Assembly: GCA_040275305.1 (NCBI GenBank)
Contig: JBEOJY010000008.1
Location: 1 to 58,979, forward strand
DNA: 58,979 nucleotides
Direction: 5' to 3'
Source of the DNA: JBEOJY01 sp040275305
GTDB taxonomy: Bacteria; Pseudomonadota; Alphaproteobacteria; UBA9219
Below, one piece after another: positions 43,661 through 52,291 of this stretch (position 1 is its first letter; every line of letters starts with the position of its first letter). The position numbers were made by a program, and so were the translations under genes. The notes beneath the pieces were generated by a model. The model ran no database searches and was not told where the DNA came from. It worked only from the letters and a program-made list of their open reading frames with translations.

Positions 43661-43927
43661 ATGGATAATCATTGGCGGAATACGCAGCTTCCCATTCGTT
43701 TTTTTGCACTTGATGCGCGCGCAGCTGCAATCATTCTTCTTTTTATTTTGCATGTACGTATTTGGACGTTAGCTCTTTGTATTCTGGCGATGCTTGCTTT
43801 CTGGGGCCTAGAAAGACGCGGGCTTACATTTGCTTCTGCCTTGAGGTCTTTACGGTGCTGGTTGCTTGGGCGTGATCGACCGGCTCTCCGTCAGCGAGTT
43901 TTTCGCCATTGGATCGATTACGTATAA
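43661..43927 (+). CDS. icmT: IcmT/TraK-like small membrane protein
   Basis: An 88-residue product. MDNHWRNTQLPIRFFALDAR, then a helix pair AAAIILLFILHVRIWTLALC and ILAMLAFWGLERRG, and a basic tail matches IcmT (86 residues in Legionella) and TraK of IncI plasmids in length, the HWRN/RFF/DAR marks and membrane layout. IcmT is needed for effector export in Legionella; its mechanism is not settled. I use ATG 43661; an open frame extends to 43619. The position straight after dotB supports the call. Confidence 0.82.
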   Translation: MDNHWRNTQLPIRFFALDARAAAIILLFILHVRIWTLALCILAMLAFWGLERRGLTFASALRSLRCWLLGRDRPALRQRVFRHWIDYV

Positions 43928-44207
43928 GTAACAACCATTCTCTCCCCCTGTTGTTTTGCGTGTGTTGATTTCCCTCTCCTTTTTCTGCGGCGCTTGTGTT
44001 CTTCAATTCATTTTATAGATAAATCATAGAAAAACTGGTTTGGCCTCTGCTTGTGTTCGTGATACCCAAAAGCCACATGCGCACGTCAAACAAGAAATCA
44101 GATCGGTAGCTGCAGTTATGTATGTGTTGTGCCTCATGGGGTGTCTCGGCTAGATTTCACAGATGATTCTTCGCTGTCTTGTTCTCCAAGGAAAAAAGGT
44201 CATAAAA

Positions 44208-45404
44208 ATGTCCGGCAAGTTTTCCTTCGCCTTATGTGCAATATCTGCACTTCTTGTTTTTGGGTTGGCTCTTGTTCCTGGGCGCGCTCACGCTGGATTT
44301 CAATGGGTTACGCCATCTGATTCGTCGGCTGCCTCTGACGTTTCGGGGCAGTCTATGCCATCGGCTGTCTCTCCGGTTGCGAGCGTGACAGGTGGCGCAG
44401 GGACAACTGAGGATGTTATTTCTCCTGTTGTGATAGGCGGTGTTCCGGCTTCGTCACCGTATGAGGGCGGCGGTGCGCGGACGGCTGCGTCTTCGCAGCG
44501 CGTTGGGTTGCCTGACTATGATGGGGTTTCTTCTTCGGTTGTTGCAAGATCGCCTGCGGCGTTTGCGGATGACGGTGTGGTTTCTGGGCTTGAGGTTGTG
44601 GGGAATGCGGGGGCCTTGTCAGATAATGTTGCTGCGGATGGCAGCGAGTCGGTGGCCACGAAAAAATCTTCTGGTGTGGTGAAGGGGTTTGCTAGCAAAG
44701 TGCCGCTCGCTGTAGCGTTGCGTCAAATTTTGCCGAACGGCTATGCATTCTCCATAGACCCGAATGTCGATATGGGGACTCTGATTTCGTTTCAGGGCGG
44801 AAGGCCGTGGCGCGAAACTCTGCAAGAATCGATTGTGCCAGCTGGGCTCGTGATGCGCGAGCGGGGGCAAATGGTCGCGATCGGTTATCCAAGCGGAAAA
44901 TCGGCAAGCGGTGTTCCTTCTTCACGTGTTAAATCTTCGCGGTCAGGTGTTGCGACGCAGGTTTCTGATAGTGAACCTTCCAGATATCAGATGGGAACCG
45001 CGCCAAGGGATTTGGGTGGTGTTGAGCAGGAGGGTGGGTTTTCTGCGGATGTGAGCGACGACGGCTATGCTCCGCAAGCAAGGATGTCCCCGTCTTATTC
45101 GGATACCGTTAGTACACAGGTTTCCGGCCCAAGAGTCTGGACTGCCGCGAGAGGTGCGAGTTTAAGAAGGATTCTGGAAAGCTGGTGCGCGCGAGCTCAT
45201 GTCGAGTTTAACTGGCTTGCAGAATATGACTATCCTTTGCAGGCATCTGCAACATTTCGTGGGACTTTTGAGGATGCGGTGCGCAGTCTGCTGATTGGGT
45301 TCGAAAACGCCCAGCCGCAGCCTGTGGCATCTTTGCATGCTAATCCGCGGTTGGGGCAGATGGTGCTGGTTGTGCAGTCGCGTGGTAATACAAATTCTGA
45401 TTAA
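44208..45404 (+). CDS. pilL: PilL/TcpQ-like pilus protein with two TcpQ-type domains
   Basis: A 398-residue exported protein. The signal peptide (FSFALCAISALLVFGLALVP, cut after AHA) is followed by a Ser/Gly/Val-rich region, a first domain at about 162-227 (VPLAVALRQILPNGYAFSID, to GLVMRERGQMVAIGY), a linker, and a second at about 311-392 (GASLRRILESWCARAHVEFN, to RLGQMVLVVQS). Both have the TcpQ/STN-like alpha-beta pattern found in R64 PilL and Vibrio TcpQ, which help secretin assembly. AAGGAAAAAAGG precedes ATG 44208. A gap of 280 bases before it, without a gene, may hold a promoter for the pil set. Confidence 0.8.
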   Translation: MSGKFSFALCAISALLVFGLALVPGRAHAGFQWVTPSDSSAASDVSGQSMPSAVSPVASVTGGAGTTEDVISPVVIGGVPASSPYEGGGARTAASSQRVGLPDYDGVSSSVVARSPAAFADDGVVSGLEVVGNAGALSDNVAADGSESVATKKSSGVVKGFASKVPLAVALRQILPNGYAFSIDPNVDMGTLISFQGGRPWRETLQESIVPAGLVMRERGQMVAIGYPSGKSASGVPSSRVKSSRSGVATQVSDSEPSRYQMGTAPRDLGGVEQEGGFSADVSDDGYAPQARMSPSYSDTVSTQVSGPRVWTAARGASLRRILESWCARAHVEFNWLAEYDYPLQASATFRGTFEDAVRSLLIGFENAQPQPVASLHANPRLGQMVLVVQSRGNTNSD

Positions 45405-45417
45405 GGCGGAGAAATAG

Positions 45418-47124
45418 ATGCCCGGCTTTTCCTTCAGACGGATCGGTAAGACCTGTGCACATGTTGGCGTAATGTGTGCCGTGGCCTTGTCAGCAGGCGT
45501 GTTGGTCGGGTGTACGGATCCCGCTATGCGTAATCAGATTGACAGACGCGCAGAGGAGGCAAAGCGAGGCCTTGATCTTGCGGCTAGGCCTTCAGCTCCC
45601 CAGAAACGCTACAATCCTTTGGTGGTTTCGGATAAGGTGTGGGTTGGAAATAAGTCAACGCGTATGCATCGTGGCATGCCGTTACCTGCGAAGTACGAGT
45701 CGCAGCGAGGTGTCGCGGTTGTTTCTTCGGATCCGTTGACGTTGTCTGATATTGCCATGGCGATTAGCCAACAAACGGGCATTCCGGTGCATGTGGGAGA
45801 TAGTGGCGGCAAAGGGGCTGCTTTGCTTGTTCCGTCGAGCGATGGGAAATCTGGATCGGGTGGCCCGGCAATGCCTTTGGCTTATGAGGGGCCTTTGTCG
45901 GGGTTGTTGGAGAGAGTGGCCGGATATTTTGGCATCAACTGGCGCTATGATGGTTCAACAATAGCTGTTACTCGTTTTGAGACGAGGGTCTTCCAAATTG
46001 AATCCTTGCCTGGGACTCAGCAAGTTGAAGACGGGATGCAGGATGACAGCAGTTCTTCTGGCGGCTCTTCGGGCAGTTCAGGATCTTCTGGTTCTTCGCA
46101 GCAAAGTTCGATTACCCAGAACTCGAAGTTCAAGATTGATCTTAAGTATTGGGAAGAGCTTGGGCAAATTCTAAATGCGATGTTGGCCGGGACGGGCAGC
46201 GTTGTAATATCTCCATCGGTTGGAACCGTCACGGTTTCGACGTCTCCACAGATTATGCGTAATATTTCTTCATATATCTCAGCAGAGAATCAGAGGCTAT
46301 CTCGTCAAATAGCCATCAATGTAGAGGTTTATGCAGTCAGTCTTACGGAAGGCATGGACTTCTCGTTGGCTTTTAATTCGGCTCTACGTAAAATTTCGGA
46401 ATTGAGCTCAACATATTCTGGCGTTGCGGCACCCACATCGATTAGCGGGTTTACTGGCGGGGGTTCGATGTCGGTCGCAATTTTGAACACAGCAGATTCG
46501 ATGTTGCCTTTGAACAATGTTTTTACAGCTTTGTCTGGCATTGGCGACACGACAAAAATTGCCAGATTTCCGTTAGTAACTCTAAATAACAAGCCTGTTT
46601 CGAGGCGTATTGGTAAGGATATCAATTACGTCGCGCAGACGACGACTAATACCACAGGATCTGGCGCTAGCAGCACGTTTGCTGGCACGTCATTGACGCC
46701 GGGAACAGTCCACCAAGGTTTTACAGTGCAGCTTACGCCGCGACTATTGGATGATGGGCGTATTTTGCTTCAGTATTCGCTTAATATCATAGATTTGTTG
46801 TCTATGACTTCCTTTAATAGCGTGTGCGGAATAAGCTCCGCGTGTTTGTCTGGTTCAAGTAGCTCGGCAGCTACGGGAAGCTCTTCAATCCAATTGCCGA
46901 CGACAGCTAATCGTTTGTTTGTCCAGCAGTCGGTGCTTAAGAGTGGATCTACTCTAGTGATTGGCGGGGTCGATGAAGAAAGCTTGACTCAAAACTCTCA
47001 AGGCGTTGGCGATCCGTTTAATTATGCACTGGGTGGCGGTAATTCGTCTGCGAAGACACATACTATGATGTTCTTTGCTATTACACCGCAAGTGCTGGAT
47101 ACGGTACACACGGAGCGCGATTAA
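45418..47124 (+). CDS. pilN: PilN-like lipoprotein secretin of a type IVb pilus
   Basis: A 568-residue outer-membrane channel. The leader gives lipobox LVGC at Cys32. N-terminal domains resemble secretin N0/STN (DPLTLSDIAMAISQQTGIPV; ERVAGYFGINWRYDGSTIAV). A Ser/Gly-rich hinge follows at about 210-232, then SKFKIDLKYWEELGQILNAM, and the secretin core (INVEVYAVSLTEGMDFSLAF, TTKIARFPLVTLNNKPVSRR, GFTVQLTPRLLDDGRILLQY, LKSGSTLVIGGVDEESLTQN). This matches R64 PilN and Vibrio TcpC-type secretins. It lies 13 bases after pilL and overlaps pilO by one base. Confidence 0.92.
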   Translation: MPGFSFRRIGKTCAHVGVMCAVALSAGVLVGCTDPAMRNQIDRRAEEAKRGLDLAARPSAPQKRYNPLVVSDKVWVGNKSTRMHRGMPLPAKYESQRGVAVVSSDPLTLSDIAMAISQQTGIPVHVGDSGGKGAALLVPSSDGKSGSGGPAMPLAYEGPLSGLLERVAGYFGINWRYDGSTIAVTRFETRVFQIESLPGTQQVEDGMQDDSSSSGGSSGSSGSSGSSQQSSITQNSKFKIDLKYWEELGQILNAMLAGTGSVVISPSVGTVTVSTSPQIMRNISSYISAENQRLSRQIAINVEVYAVSLTEGMDFSLAFNSALRKISELSSTYSGVAAPTSISGFTGGGSMSVAILNTADSMLPLNNVFTALSGIGDTTKIARFPLVTLNNKPVSRRIGKDINYVAQTTTNTTGSGASSTFAGTSLTPGTVHQGFTVQLTPRLLDDGRILLQYSLNIIDLLSMTSFNSVCGISSACLSGSSSSAATGSSSIQLPTTANRLFVQQSVLKSGSTLVIGGVDEESLTQNSQGVGDPFNYALGGGNSSAKTHTMMFFAITPQVLDTVHTERD

Positions 47125-48386
47125 TGGCTGGCGGGGTCGTAACTGTTGGGCGCAGATCCTATGCCGTGGGTCTGTACTGGGAAAATAGTCCTAGCGGTAA
47201 TGTGGCTCAGGCTGCGAAAGAAGCAGCGCACCAGTCAGGTCAGAGTGCTGATTTTTATGCAGTTCGTAGCGGTGCGAAAGACGGTCGTGTTCCTCAGTTT
47301 GGTCTTTTGCAAGCTGATGGTCGATGTGGGCCAGCGATGCCTGTATTTGCAGGCTGTCTTGCCAATCAGCAACCGGGATCATGGGCTGGAGCGTTCAGGC
47401 TGCGCGAAGGTACAGTAATAACAGTTGTACGTGATGACCTAATAGTTCCAGACGGTGACCAACTGTATGAGAACGAAAGCGATGCTCGAGATCGCCTTCT
47501 TCAAGAAATTGGCTTTGGTGGGTTACAAAGAATTTATGCGCCTGAGTCTTGGGCGATACCCGGCGGGGACTCTATGCCGGTTAGCCTACTGCTTGATAAG
47601 GCGGTAGATGTTAGGCTTAGGCCAGTTACTATTCCACGTAGTTGGTATGTGGGCGCGGTTGCGGCACTAGTTGCCTGTGCGCTCATGATTTTTCTCGCTT
47701 GGTTGGCAAATGAGCGCAGCATTGAAGAGAATGAGCGCCTTGCGGCGTTGCGCGCAGCTCAACGACGCGCTCAGGAAATGATCCCTAACATTATACAGCC
47801 AGCTAAGCCCGATTACCCTCCTCCAGAAAGAGTTTGGGAAAAGAAACCTGTTGCGATGCAGGTTATTAAGGCTTGTCAGGAGAGTCTTGCGAAAGTTCCT
47901 GTGGTTTCAGCAGGCTGGCGTATTTCTGCGATTAAATGTTCGGATTCCTCATTGCAGATTACGTGGGGTAGGGATCGTGGCATGGGGATCGTTCCGCCAG
48001 CAGGATCTCCAAATGACACAGTGAGCTCTTCGACTACACCTGTTCCGTTTCCGAAGCTTGATTCTCGCGGGCCGGAAGATCTATGGAAACAGCAAGAAAT
48101 TTCAAAGCGTTATTTGGAGCAGAATTGGCCAGGGCGTGTTGCGCGCGCTCCTGATGACCCACCTCCTCCCAAACCGCCAGACTATCAGGGGGAGTGGAAT
48201 CCTCCGCCTGCCCCTTGGGTTAAACGTTCTTTTACTATTACAGTAGCAAACTTACCTGCTGGGCTGCCTCTTTTCTTTGGCGGTATTCCTGGCTTGATTA
48301 TTAATTCGCTTTCGCTCACTTCCGGCAGCAAGGCAATGGAAGGTGTGTGGACGATCGAAGGAGTGATATATGAAAACCGCATGTAG
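47124..48386 (+). CDS. pilO: PilO-like type IVb pilus assembly protein
   Basis: A 420-residue protein with a cytoplasmic N-terminal part of about 170 residues (GRRSYAVGLYWENSPSGNVA), one membrane helix (SWYVGAVAALVACALMIFLA), a short coiled coil (NERLAALRAAQRRAQEM) and a periplasmic, Pro-rich C-terminal part. This bitopic layout is that of R64 PilO / PilO2-type proteins, which join the inner-membrane assembly platform. Its ATG overlaps the pilN stop (TAATG) and its 3' end overlaps pilP by 17 bases, so the three are coupled. Confidence 0.85.
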   Translation: MAGGVVTVGRRSYAVGLYWENSPSGNVAQAAKEAAHQSGQSADFYAVRSGAKDGRVPQFGLLQADGRCGPAMPVFAGCLANQQPGSWAGAFRLREGTVITVVRDDLIVPDGDQLYENESDARDRLLQEIGFGGLQRIYAPESWAIPGGDSMPVSLLLDKAVDVRLRPVTIPRSWYVGAVAALVACALMIFLAWLANERSIEENERLAALRAAQRRAQEMIPNIIQPAKPDYPPPERVWEKKPVAMQVIKACQESLAKVPVVSAGWRISAIKCSDSSLQITWGRDRGMGIVPPAGSPNDTVSSSTTPVPFPKLDSRGPEDLWKQQEISKRYLEQNWPGRVARAPDDPPPPKPPDYQGEWNPPPAPWVKRSFTITVANLPAGLPLFFGGIPGLIINSLSLTSGSKAMEGVWTIEGVIYENRM

Positions 48387-49401
48387 GGCTTTTGTGTCTT
48401 TGAGACTGCCAATAAGTGTCTTGGCGCTGTGCATCTCCTTACAGGGTGTGTGTTTGGCTGCTCCTGATCAGCTTTTCAGCGTTCCTGGCGCAGTTCCTGC
48501 AAAAGTTTCGCATGATGGTGCGGCTTCTCAGAACTTATTGGCTCGGACTTCGTCAAGCGCGACTCCTTCATCTGCGGCAGCTGTTGTTCCGATGAGTTCG
48601 TCGTCTCTTACGTCGCCTTCTTCGGCGCTGCCTTTGCCTACTGCATCCTCTTCAGTAACTAATACAGGCTCTACAAGCGTATCTTCTGATGGCTTGACTG
48701 CCACATCTTCAGCGAATCTAGCCCCCGTGTTGGCATCTGTTTCAGGTACGACGGTCGCTACAGGATCAGGTTCGTCGCTTTCGGGATCGTTGGTTCCTTT
48801 TGGCGGTGCCGCAAGTGCGCTTAAGGACACGAAGAAAGACGAATCGAAGAGTTTAAATGCTATTGAAGCGCGCGTATCAGATTCTGCGAAGGATGTAGTC
48901 AAGAGCCTTGGGGCGATGACTGAAGCGGCTACATTGGAGGACATTAATGTTGCCCGCCAAGCTGTCGCTAAACTGGAAGCTTTGATCGACATTGAGCGTA
49001 GGCTTTCAGAACTGGATAAAGTTAAAAATGAGAGGGTGCGTGGTTCTTCTGCTATGGCTGCAGCAATCCCCGCGAGCGCGCTTCTGCCGTTACCTGCGGC
49101 TAAATCTTCAGTGAGCAATTCAATAAAGCCATCAAGTTCAGATGATACTAAGTCGGTTAGTTTTACGTCTGTCTCGTTTGGCGCATCTCATGAATTGAAT
49201 CGTATTGTTGGTTCGAATGGCAGATATCGCGCTATTATTAAGTCGGGCGAAGGGGCGGAGAAAACTTATAGGTTAGGTGATAAACTTAATGATGGAAGCG
49301 TCATTCAGGACATTACGCCTACCTCTGTTGAGTTGAAGCGAGACGGTAAGAAGAGTTCTTTGCGTATCAAAGGTGTGGACATGGTGTTTAATGGCAAATA
49401 G
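48370..49401 (+). CDS. pilP: PilP-like type IVb pilus biogenesis protein
   Basis: A 343-residue exported protein with a signal peptide ending near CLAAPDQ. About 120 residues of Ser/Thr/Val low-complexity sequence are followed by a helical stretch (VARQAVAKLEALIDIERRLS) and a C-terminal beta domain (RYRAIIKSGEGAEKTYRLGD, GSVIQDITPTSVELKRDGKK) of the PilP/GspC homology-region type, expected to touch the secretin. R64 PilP is much shorter, about 150 residues, so the Ser-rich part is an extension here. It overlaps pilO. Confidence 0.82.
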   Translation: MKTACRAFVSLRLPISVLALCISLQGVCLAAPDQLFSVPGAVPAKVSHDGAASQNLLARTSSSATPSSAAAVVPMSSSSLTSPSSALPLPTASSSVTNTGSTSVSSDGLTATSSANLAPVLASVSGTTVATGSGSSLSGSLVPFGGAASALKDTKKDESKSLNAIEARVSDSAKDVVKSLGAMTEAATLEDINVARQAVAKLEALIDIERRLSELDKVKNERVRGSSAMAAAIPASALLPLPAAKSSVSNSIKPSSSDDTKSVSFTSVSFGASHELNRIVGSNGRYRAIIKSGEGAEKTYRLGDKLNDGSVIQDITPTSVELKRDGKKSSLRIKGVDMVFNGK

Positions 49402-49927
49402 CTGCTTTTTTACCAAGCAATCTCATTTCATTTCGTGTAGGGTAGGCGTTAGTCATTATGTCTTGTTGCTTAGTTTCTTTGCCTTCTGTTTTTCATAGCT
49501 AAAAACATAAGTGTTTCAAAGTTTTTTCGTTACCCGATAGGTTGGGTTCATACGCGGCGATTTATGATTCTGGCTATGCGATGTTCTGGAACTGACAGAC
49601 ATTTTTGACGGCTTCGCATTGCTGCATTGCCCGTCGTCTTTGCTACTATGCGGTTACGATGAGTTCCCTTTTGTGGAAATGGATTTGACCGCATCAATTT
49701 CTTGCTTTTCGCATTATAGCTTGGCAAGCACGTTGAGCTGTGCTGTTGTCTGTTATGCGTTAAGAAAATCTTTGCTAAAATCCTGCGATAATGTCCGTTA
49801 ACACTGGGCGTTATTAACTTAGTTCCGCCTTTGTGAAGCAGGTGTTTGTGTTACGCATGATTCCCTTGCGCAATACAAAGCTAGATTTTGTTTGTTTAGC
49901 CTTGTTTCTTTTTTGTGGTCTTCCTCC
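49402..49927. other. 526-base gap inside the pil cluster, no credible gene
   Basis: All other neighbours in the pil set overlap or lie within 40 bases, yet pilP and pilQ are separated by 526 bases. The sequence is AT-rich. A 60-codon plus-strand frame at 49619-49801 has a TTG start and no recognisable content. An extended -10-like TGCGATAAT lies near 49783-49791, without a good -35. The gap could hold a second promoter, a small RNA, or the remnant of a lost gene. Confidence 0.5.
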
Positions 49928-52291
49928 ATGCCCCCTATAAACGACAAACTTCAAACGTTTTTGGGTTTGAAACCTTCTTCGCCGCGTTCTTCAGAGAAGA
50001 AGGAGGATTCTTCTGCAATATCCAGACTTTCTGCGCAAAGTTCGCCGATAAAGCTAGATGCCGGAACACCGCAGCCGCAACCACATGGTCTTGAATTTGA
50101 TCAGCAGTCGAAAGATTTTTCCTTGGACGCTGGTTCTAGCGTAGATGTGGTTCATTCTGATGATACTGTTGACGCAATGGCAAGCGTCGTCAACGCGGCA
50201 TCTAATATTTCTGGTGCGGAGGCGGCATCTTGGTCTGTTGCTAACGAGCCTCTTGGGGACTCTTATCCATTGTTGTCTACTGCCAATAGAGATTCTTTGG
50301 AAACATCCGCGCAACGGAAAAGTGAATCGCCAGTGGTGAATGAGGTTCGACAGGATATGAAAGAATCTCAGCGTAGTGAAGATACTAGAAACGCGAGTGC
50401 GCAGGTTGGGAAAGTTGCTTCGGCGAAGGCTGAGGTTCCGATGTTAGCGAGCGGTAAGCAGAACGCTTCCGCTTCTCATTCAGGGGACAGTTTCCAAACC
50501 GAACCTGTCGTATCCGGCACAACGCCAACTTCTGGTTCTGCCTCTTCTCCGCTTGCGTCTGCCGCCGCTTCGCGGGATGACCGCTTGAGGCCGAAAGTTG
50601 AAGACGAACGAAGCATGGCGATATCGGGCGCATCGCTGAATTTTTCAGGCATTGTGCTGACTGCGGAAGGTGGGCCGCTCAAGATCCCAGAAGAATCCCG
50701 TAATCTGTGCGCGCTTTTTGACACGGGAATGTGGCTTGTTAGCGCAGCGCATAGACATTCTCCGCTTGTGACATCGGTTGCTCTTGCGGCAAAACGCCAT
50801 GGGTTTAAGGTTGGAGAGCCTAAGCTTGTGACGCCTTATCTCATTAATCAGGCTTATCATTACGCAAGTCGCCAATCGTCTTTCGGGCAAGTCGACGAGA
50901 ATGCGGTGCGTCGCCGCATCGTTTCAATGTTTGAGCGAGCGGTTGATGCAGGCGCAAACGATATTCATATGGAGGCAGGGAATAATCGTACGCGCGTCGA
51001 GTTCCGTATCGATGGCGCGTTACGACTTTGGGAGACATGGACACAGCGCGAAGGTGAACAGGCGTTGTCTTCATTGTACTCGCACTCCTTGGGGCAGTCT
51101 GGCGCGACGGCCAACTGGCAAGAGCCGATGGCGGCAATGTTGACTGCCGATGTGCGCGGCAAGGAAACCATTATGCTGCCCAAAGGCGTGCTGGGCGTGC
51201 GATGCCAATGGGTTCCTTTGGCGGAAGGCGGGCGTTATCTTGATATGCGCCTTCATTATGATTCCGCCCATTTGTTTGGCGAAAACTTTGTGATGGCGGA
51301 TGTCGACTCTCTGGGGTTCTCTCAGGAGCAGTTGCGTGTGATCCAAAGCCTTCGCAGCGTTCCCGGCGGATTGCGCGTGTTCTCCGGTCCGGTGAATCAA
51401 GGCAAGACGACTACTCTTCGACTGGCGCTCAATCGCCGCATGATCGAAACCAACATGCAGCTTAACTGTCTTATGATCGAGGATCCGCCCGAGGGCGGCG
51501 TTATCGGAGCACGTCAGATCGGCGTTTCCGCTTCGGTCAAGGACGAGCAACGTGAACGCACTTTCGTTGAGATCATGCGTTGCGCTTTGCGCCTTGATCC
51601 GGATATCGTGATGCTTGGCGAAATCCGTGACTTGCAGACGGCCAAGTTTGCGTTCCGTCTTGCTCTGACCGGTCGCCAAGTCTATACGACGGCGCACGTT
51701 TATTCGGCATTGGCCATTCCGAAACGGTTGAGGGATATCGGCATCGAGAACTATATGGTGTATGATAGCAACCTTGTCCGTGGCATGATTTGTCAAAGAC
51801 TGTTGCGCACTTTATGCCCGAGTTGCCGTATACCGCTTGCGCAGGCAGTCAGTGAGCTTGGCCCGACTTATAAGGACGTTGCACGGCGCGCACGCGCTGG
51901 ATTGGCTCTTATGGATGCCAGCCGCAGCAAGGCTGGGCTTGGCAAACCGCCTATGGAGCGATTGGCGGAACCCGATCTTCGCAATGTGTATTTGGCTAAT
52001 CCTGATGGGTGTCCCAAGTGTTATCGAGGACGCGCCGGACGCACTGTTTGCGCGGAAGTCATCGAGACTGACGCTAAGCTCATGGATCTCTTGCAGGAAA
52101 ATCGCGTTGTTGAGGCCGAGGAATACTGGCTTTCTCCAGCAGGTTTGTGCGGCGTCACCATGGTTTGGCATAGTCTGGAGAAGGTTAGGCGTGGTGAAGT
52201 CGCACCAGACGATGCTGAGTTTGAGCTAGGTCCCATGATCCGGGAGCGTGATCTTGTCGAAGTTGAACAACGTTTAGGAGCGATGCTGTGA
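49928..52291 (+). CDS. pilQ: PilQ-like type IVb pilus extension ATPase with long N-terminal extension
   Basis: From ATG 49928 the product has 787 residues. The first 240 are Ser/Ala/Asp-rich and probably disordered. The remainder is a GspE/PilB-like ATPase: an N-terminal domain (MFERAVDAGANDIHMEAGNN), Walker A GPVNQGKTT (487-495, unusual in having VNQ for TGS), Asp-box IEDPPEGGV, Walker B-type DIVMLGEIRD, His-box TGRQVYTTAHV, and a zinc-type CPSC / CPKC pair. It powers pilus extension as in R64 PilQ. A TTG at 49892 would add 12 residues; neither start has a clear ribosome-binding site. It overlaps pilR by four bases (GTGA). Confidence 0.9.
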   Translation: MPPINDKLQTFLGLKPSSPRSSEKKEDSSAISRLSAQSSPIKLDAGTPQPQPHGLEFDQQSKDFSLDAGSSVDVVHSDDTVDAMASVVNAASNISGAEAASWSVANEPLGDSYPLLSTANRDSLETSAQRKSESPVVNEVRQDMKESQRSEDTRNASAQVGKVASAKAEVPMLASGKQNASASHSGDSFQTEPVVSGTTPTSGSASSPLASAAASRDDRLRPKVEDERSMAISGASLNFSGIVLTAEGGPLKIPEESRNLCALFDTGMWLVSAAHRHSPLVTSVALAAKRHGFKVGEPKLVTPYLINQAYHYASRQSSFGQVDENAVRRRIVSMFERAVDAGANDIHMEAGNNRTRVEFRIDGALRLWETWTQREGEQALSSLYSHSLGQSGATANWQEPMAAMLTADVRGKETIMLPKGVLGVRCQWVPLAEGGRYLDMRLHYDSAHLFGENFVMADVDSLGFSQEQLRVIQSLRSVPGGLRVFSGPVNQGKTTTLRLALNRRMIETNMQLNCLMIEDPPEGGVIGARQIGVSASVKDEQRERTFVEIMRCALRLDPDIVMLGEIRDLQTAKFAFRLALTGRQVYTTAHVYSALAIPKRLRDIGIENYMVYDSNLVRGMICQRLLRTLCPSCRIPLAQAVSELGPTYKDVARRARAGLALMDASRSKAGLGKPPMERLAEPDLRNVYLANPDGCPKCYRGRAGRTVCAEVIETDAKLMDLLQENRVVEAEEYWLSPAGLCGVTMVWHSLEKVRRGEVAPDDAEFELGPMIRERDLVEVEQRLGAML

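Noticed and set aside
43928..44207. Possible small gene between icmT and pilL
   Set aside because: No frame with a ribosome-binding site or recognisable content; more likely a promoter region.
49619..49801. 60-codon frame in the pilP-pilQ gap
   Set aside because: TTG start, no ribosome-binding site, no motif; too short to support.
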